Below are positions 63,303 to 64,000 of a stretch of 64,000 nt of DNA, one piece after another. The DNA lies in the NCBI RefSeq assembly GCF_041080625.1, contig NZ_CP163518.1, positions 9,913,501 to 9,977,500 on the forward strand. Reading direction: 5' to 3'. Positions within the stretch are counted from its first letter, which is position 1; every line of letters starts with the position of its first letter. Source of the stretch: Streptomyces sp. CG1. GTDB lineage: Bacteria; Actinomycetota; Actinomycetes; Streptomycetales; Streptomycetaceae. Both the position numbers and the translations under genes were made by a program. A model generated the notes under the pieces. It saw only the letters and a program-made list of their open reading frames with translations. It was not told where the DNA came from and made no database searches.

Positions 63303-64000
63303 GGCGTCGGGCCCGGGGCGGCTGCCCACTCGGGTGGTGTAGGCGATTCCGGCGGCGTATTCGTCCTCGTCACACTGGCCCTTGTAGTCGCCGTACGCGA
63401 AGTCGCCGCCGGCGGCGCCGGCGGGACGGTTGTCGGACCGGTCGAACCACACCGTGCGGCCCGCTCCCGCCAGCGGGTTCCGGGCGGGCACGCACAGGGC
63501 CGCCGAGACCCGCTCGCCGCGGGCGCTGTACCCGGCGAGGAAACTGCCCTCCGGGCACTGCAGTTTGGTGTAGCCCGACGCCCAGTCGCCGCCGGCCGGG
63601 ACATAGCGCTCGTCCGTGACCACCGTCTGCCCGCCGTCCGCCGCACGCAGATCACCCGGGCCGCCGCCGGTGCTGTCGGTGCACAGCCCTCGCCCAGTGG
63701 TGTGTCCGAGGCCGATGAGCCGCAGCCCGTCGGGGCAGGTGGCCTTGTAGGCCCCCGGATCCCAGTCGCCCGTGGCCCGCACCCGCACCGACTCGACCGC
63801 GTCGCCGTGGTCGACGGCGAGCATCCGCCAGACCGGAACCGCCCCTGCCGGACCGGTGTCGCTCGGCGCGGCCATGAGGTGTTGCCAGGCCGCGGCACGC
63901 CAGTCGCCCGCGTCGAGGATGCCGGAGCGATGCCCCTTCTCGTCGTACTGGAGCAGCGCCCAGTCGTCGTGGCCCGTGAAGCCGACCAGCGGCCAGAAGG
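63279..64000 (-). CDS. C-terminal part of a repeat-containing protein (runs off the window)
   Basis: The frame is open from the right edge (FWPLVGFTGHDDWALLQYDEKGHRSGILDAGDW) to the stop at 63279, so the start is outside. The last about 170 residues contain three repeats of about 50: GDWDPGAYKATCPDGLRLIGLGH...LC, GDWASGYTKLQCPEGSFLAGYS...LC and GDFAYGDYKGQCDEDEYAAGIAY...LC. Each has an aromatic Asp-Trp/Phe start and two cysteines, suggesting a disulfide-stabilised extracellular repeat. I remember similar repeats at the ends of secreted Streptomyces hydrolases, but the catalytic part is not visible. Confidence 0.75.
   Translation of the reverse strand, partial: FWPLVGFTGHDDWALLQYDEKGHRSGILDAGDWRAAAWQHLMAAPSDTGPAGAVPVWRMLAVDHGDAVESVRVRATGDWDPGAYKATCPDGLRLIGLGHTTGRGLCTDSTGGGPGDLRAADGGQTVVTDERYVPAGGDWASGYTKLQCPEGSFLAGYSARGERVSAALCVPARNPLAGAGRTVWFDRSDNRPAGAAGGDFAYGDYKGQCDEDEYAAGIAYTTRVGSRPGPDALLCRRLP

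Overview
The window is a piece of a high-GC actinobacterial chromosome, almost certainly a Streptomyces. The grounds are strong G/C bias at third codon positions, many GTG and TTG starts, many secreted polysaccharide-degrading enzymes, two DasR-type operator boxes in front of a chitinase, a Fur-type regulator followed by catalase-peroxidase, a blaA-blaB/blaL beta-lactamase locus, and two copies of an intergenic repeat that I remember from Streptomyces genomes. I see no transposase, integrase, phage gene, CRISPR array or replication origin.

Layout. 0-3 kb: 3' part of pyruvate carboxylase. 3-9 kb: a minus-strand carbohydrate block with a small secreted protein, a PL7 alginate lyase, a GH18 chitinase with a chitin-binding module, and a GH31 enzyme. 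9-11.5 kb: an SDR / tautomerase / thioesterase operon divergent from an MmyB-type regulator. 11.7-15.6 kb: a GNAT-fold protein and a large secreted BNR-repeat protein. 15.6-20.7 kb: a tightly coupled minus-strand operon with a substrate-binding lipoprotein, two permeases, a benzoylformate-decarboxylase-like ThDP enzyme and an ATPase. 21-28 kb: Ppx/GppA phosphatase, a small Cys-rich protein, an FAD monooxygenase, a ricin-type secreted protein, an inositol-phosphatase-like protein and a cytokinin-oxidase-like flavoprotein. 29-31.4 kb: a methyltransferase and a membrane acyltransferase. 34-37.6 kb: furA-katG and a DUF4232 lipoprotein. 38-41 kb: the beta-lactamase locus. 42-43 kb: a VOC protein and a tRNA-Ser-like gene with an abnormal anticodon arm. 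44.6-49 kb: a small CxxC protein, a DMFase-like Tat protein, an M15-like lipoprotein and an APH-like kinase. 49-53 kb: a ROK regulator divergent from a DUF1479 protein, then a membrane-anchored phosphoesterase. 53-57 kb: efeO-efeB and a polysaccharide deacetylase. 57-64 kb: a damaged prolyl aminopeptidase overlapping a DinB protein, two TetR regulators each divergent from an enzyme gene, a GNAT protein, a RibD-like reductase, and the C-terminus of a repeat-containing protein running off the right edge.

The most striking global property is gene decay, concentrated at 28-33.7 kb and 41-44.5 kb, with isolated cases at 20.8 and 57 kb. About a dozen loci are truncated, frameshifted or fused remnants: discoidin protein, sugar isomerase, Gfo/Idh/MocA dehydrogenase, XRE regulator, an Abi-like barrel protein, PL9 pectate lyase, an NAD(P)-binding protein, amidohydrolase, APC permease, TetR, DinB and prolyl aminopeptidase. 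This suggests a variable, deletion-prone part of the chromosome.

The best candidates for new biology are the transporter plus benzoylformate-decarboxylase operon, the tRNA-Ser-like gene, and the divergent regulator/enzyme pairs with near-perfect operators. All functional assignments come from motif recognition by eye; no database search was run.
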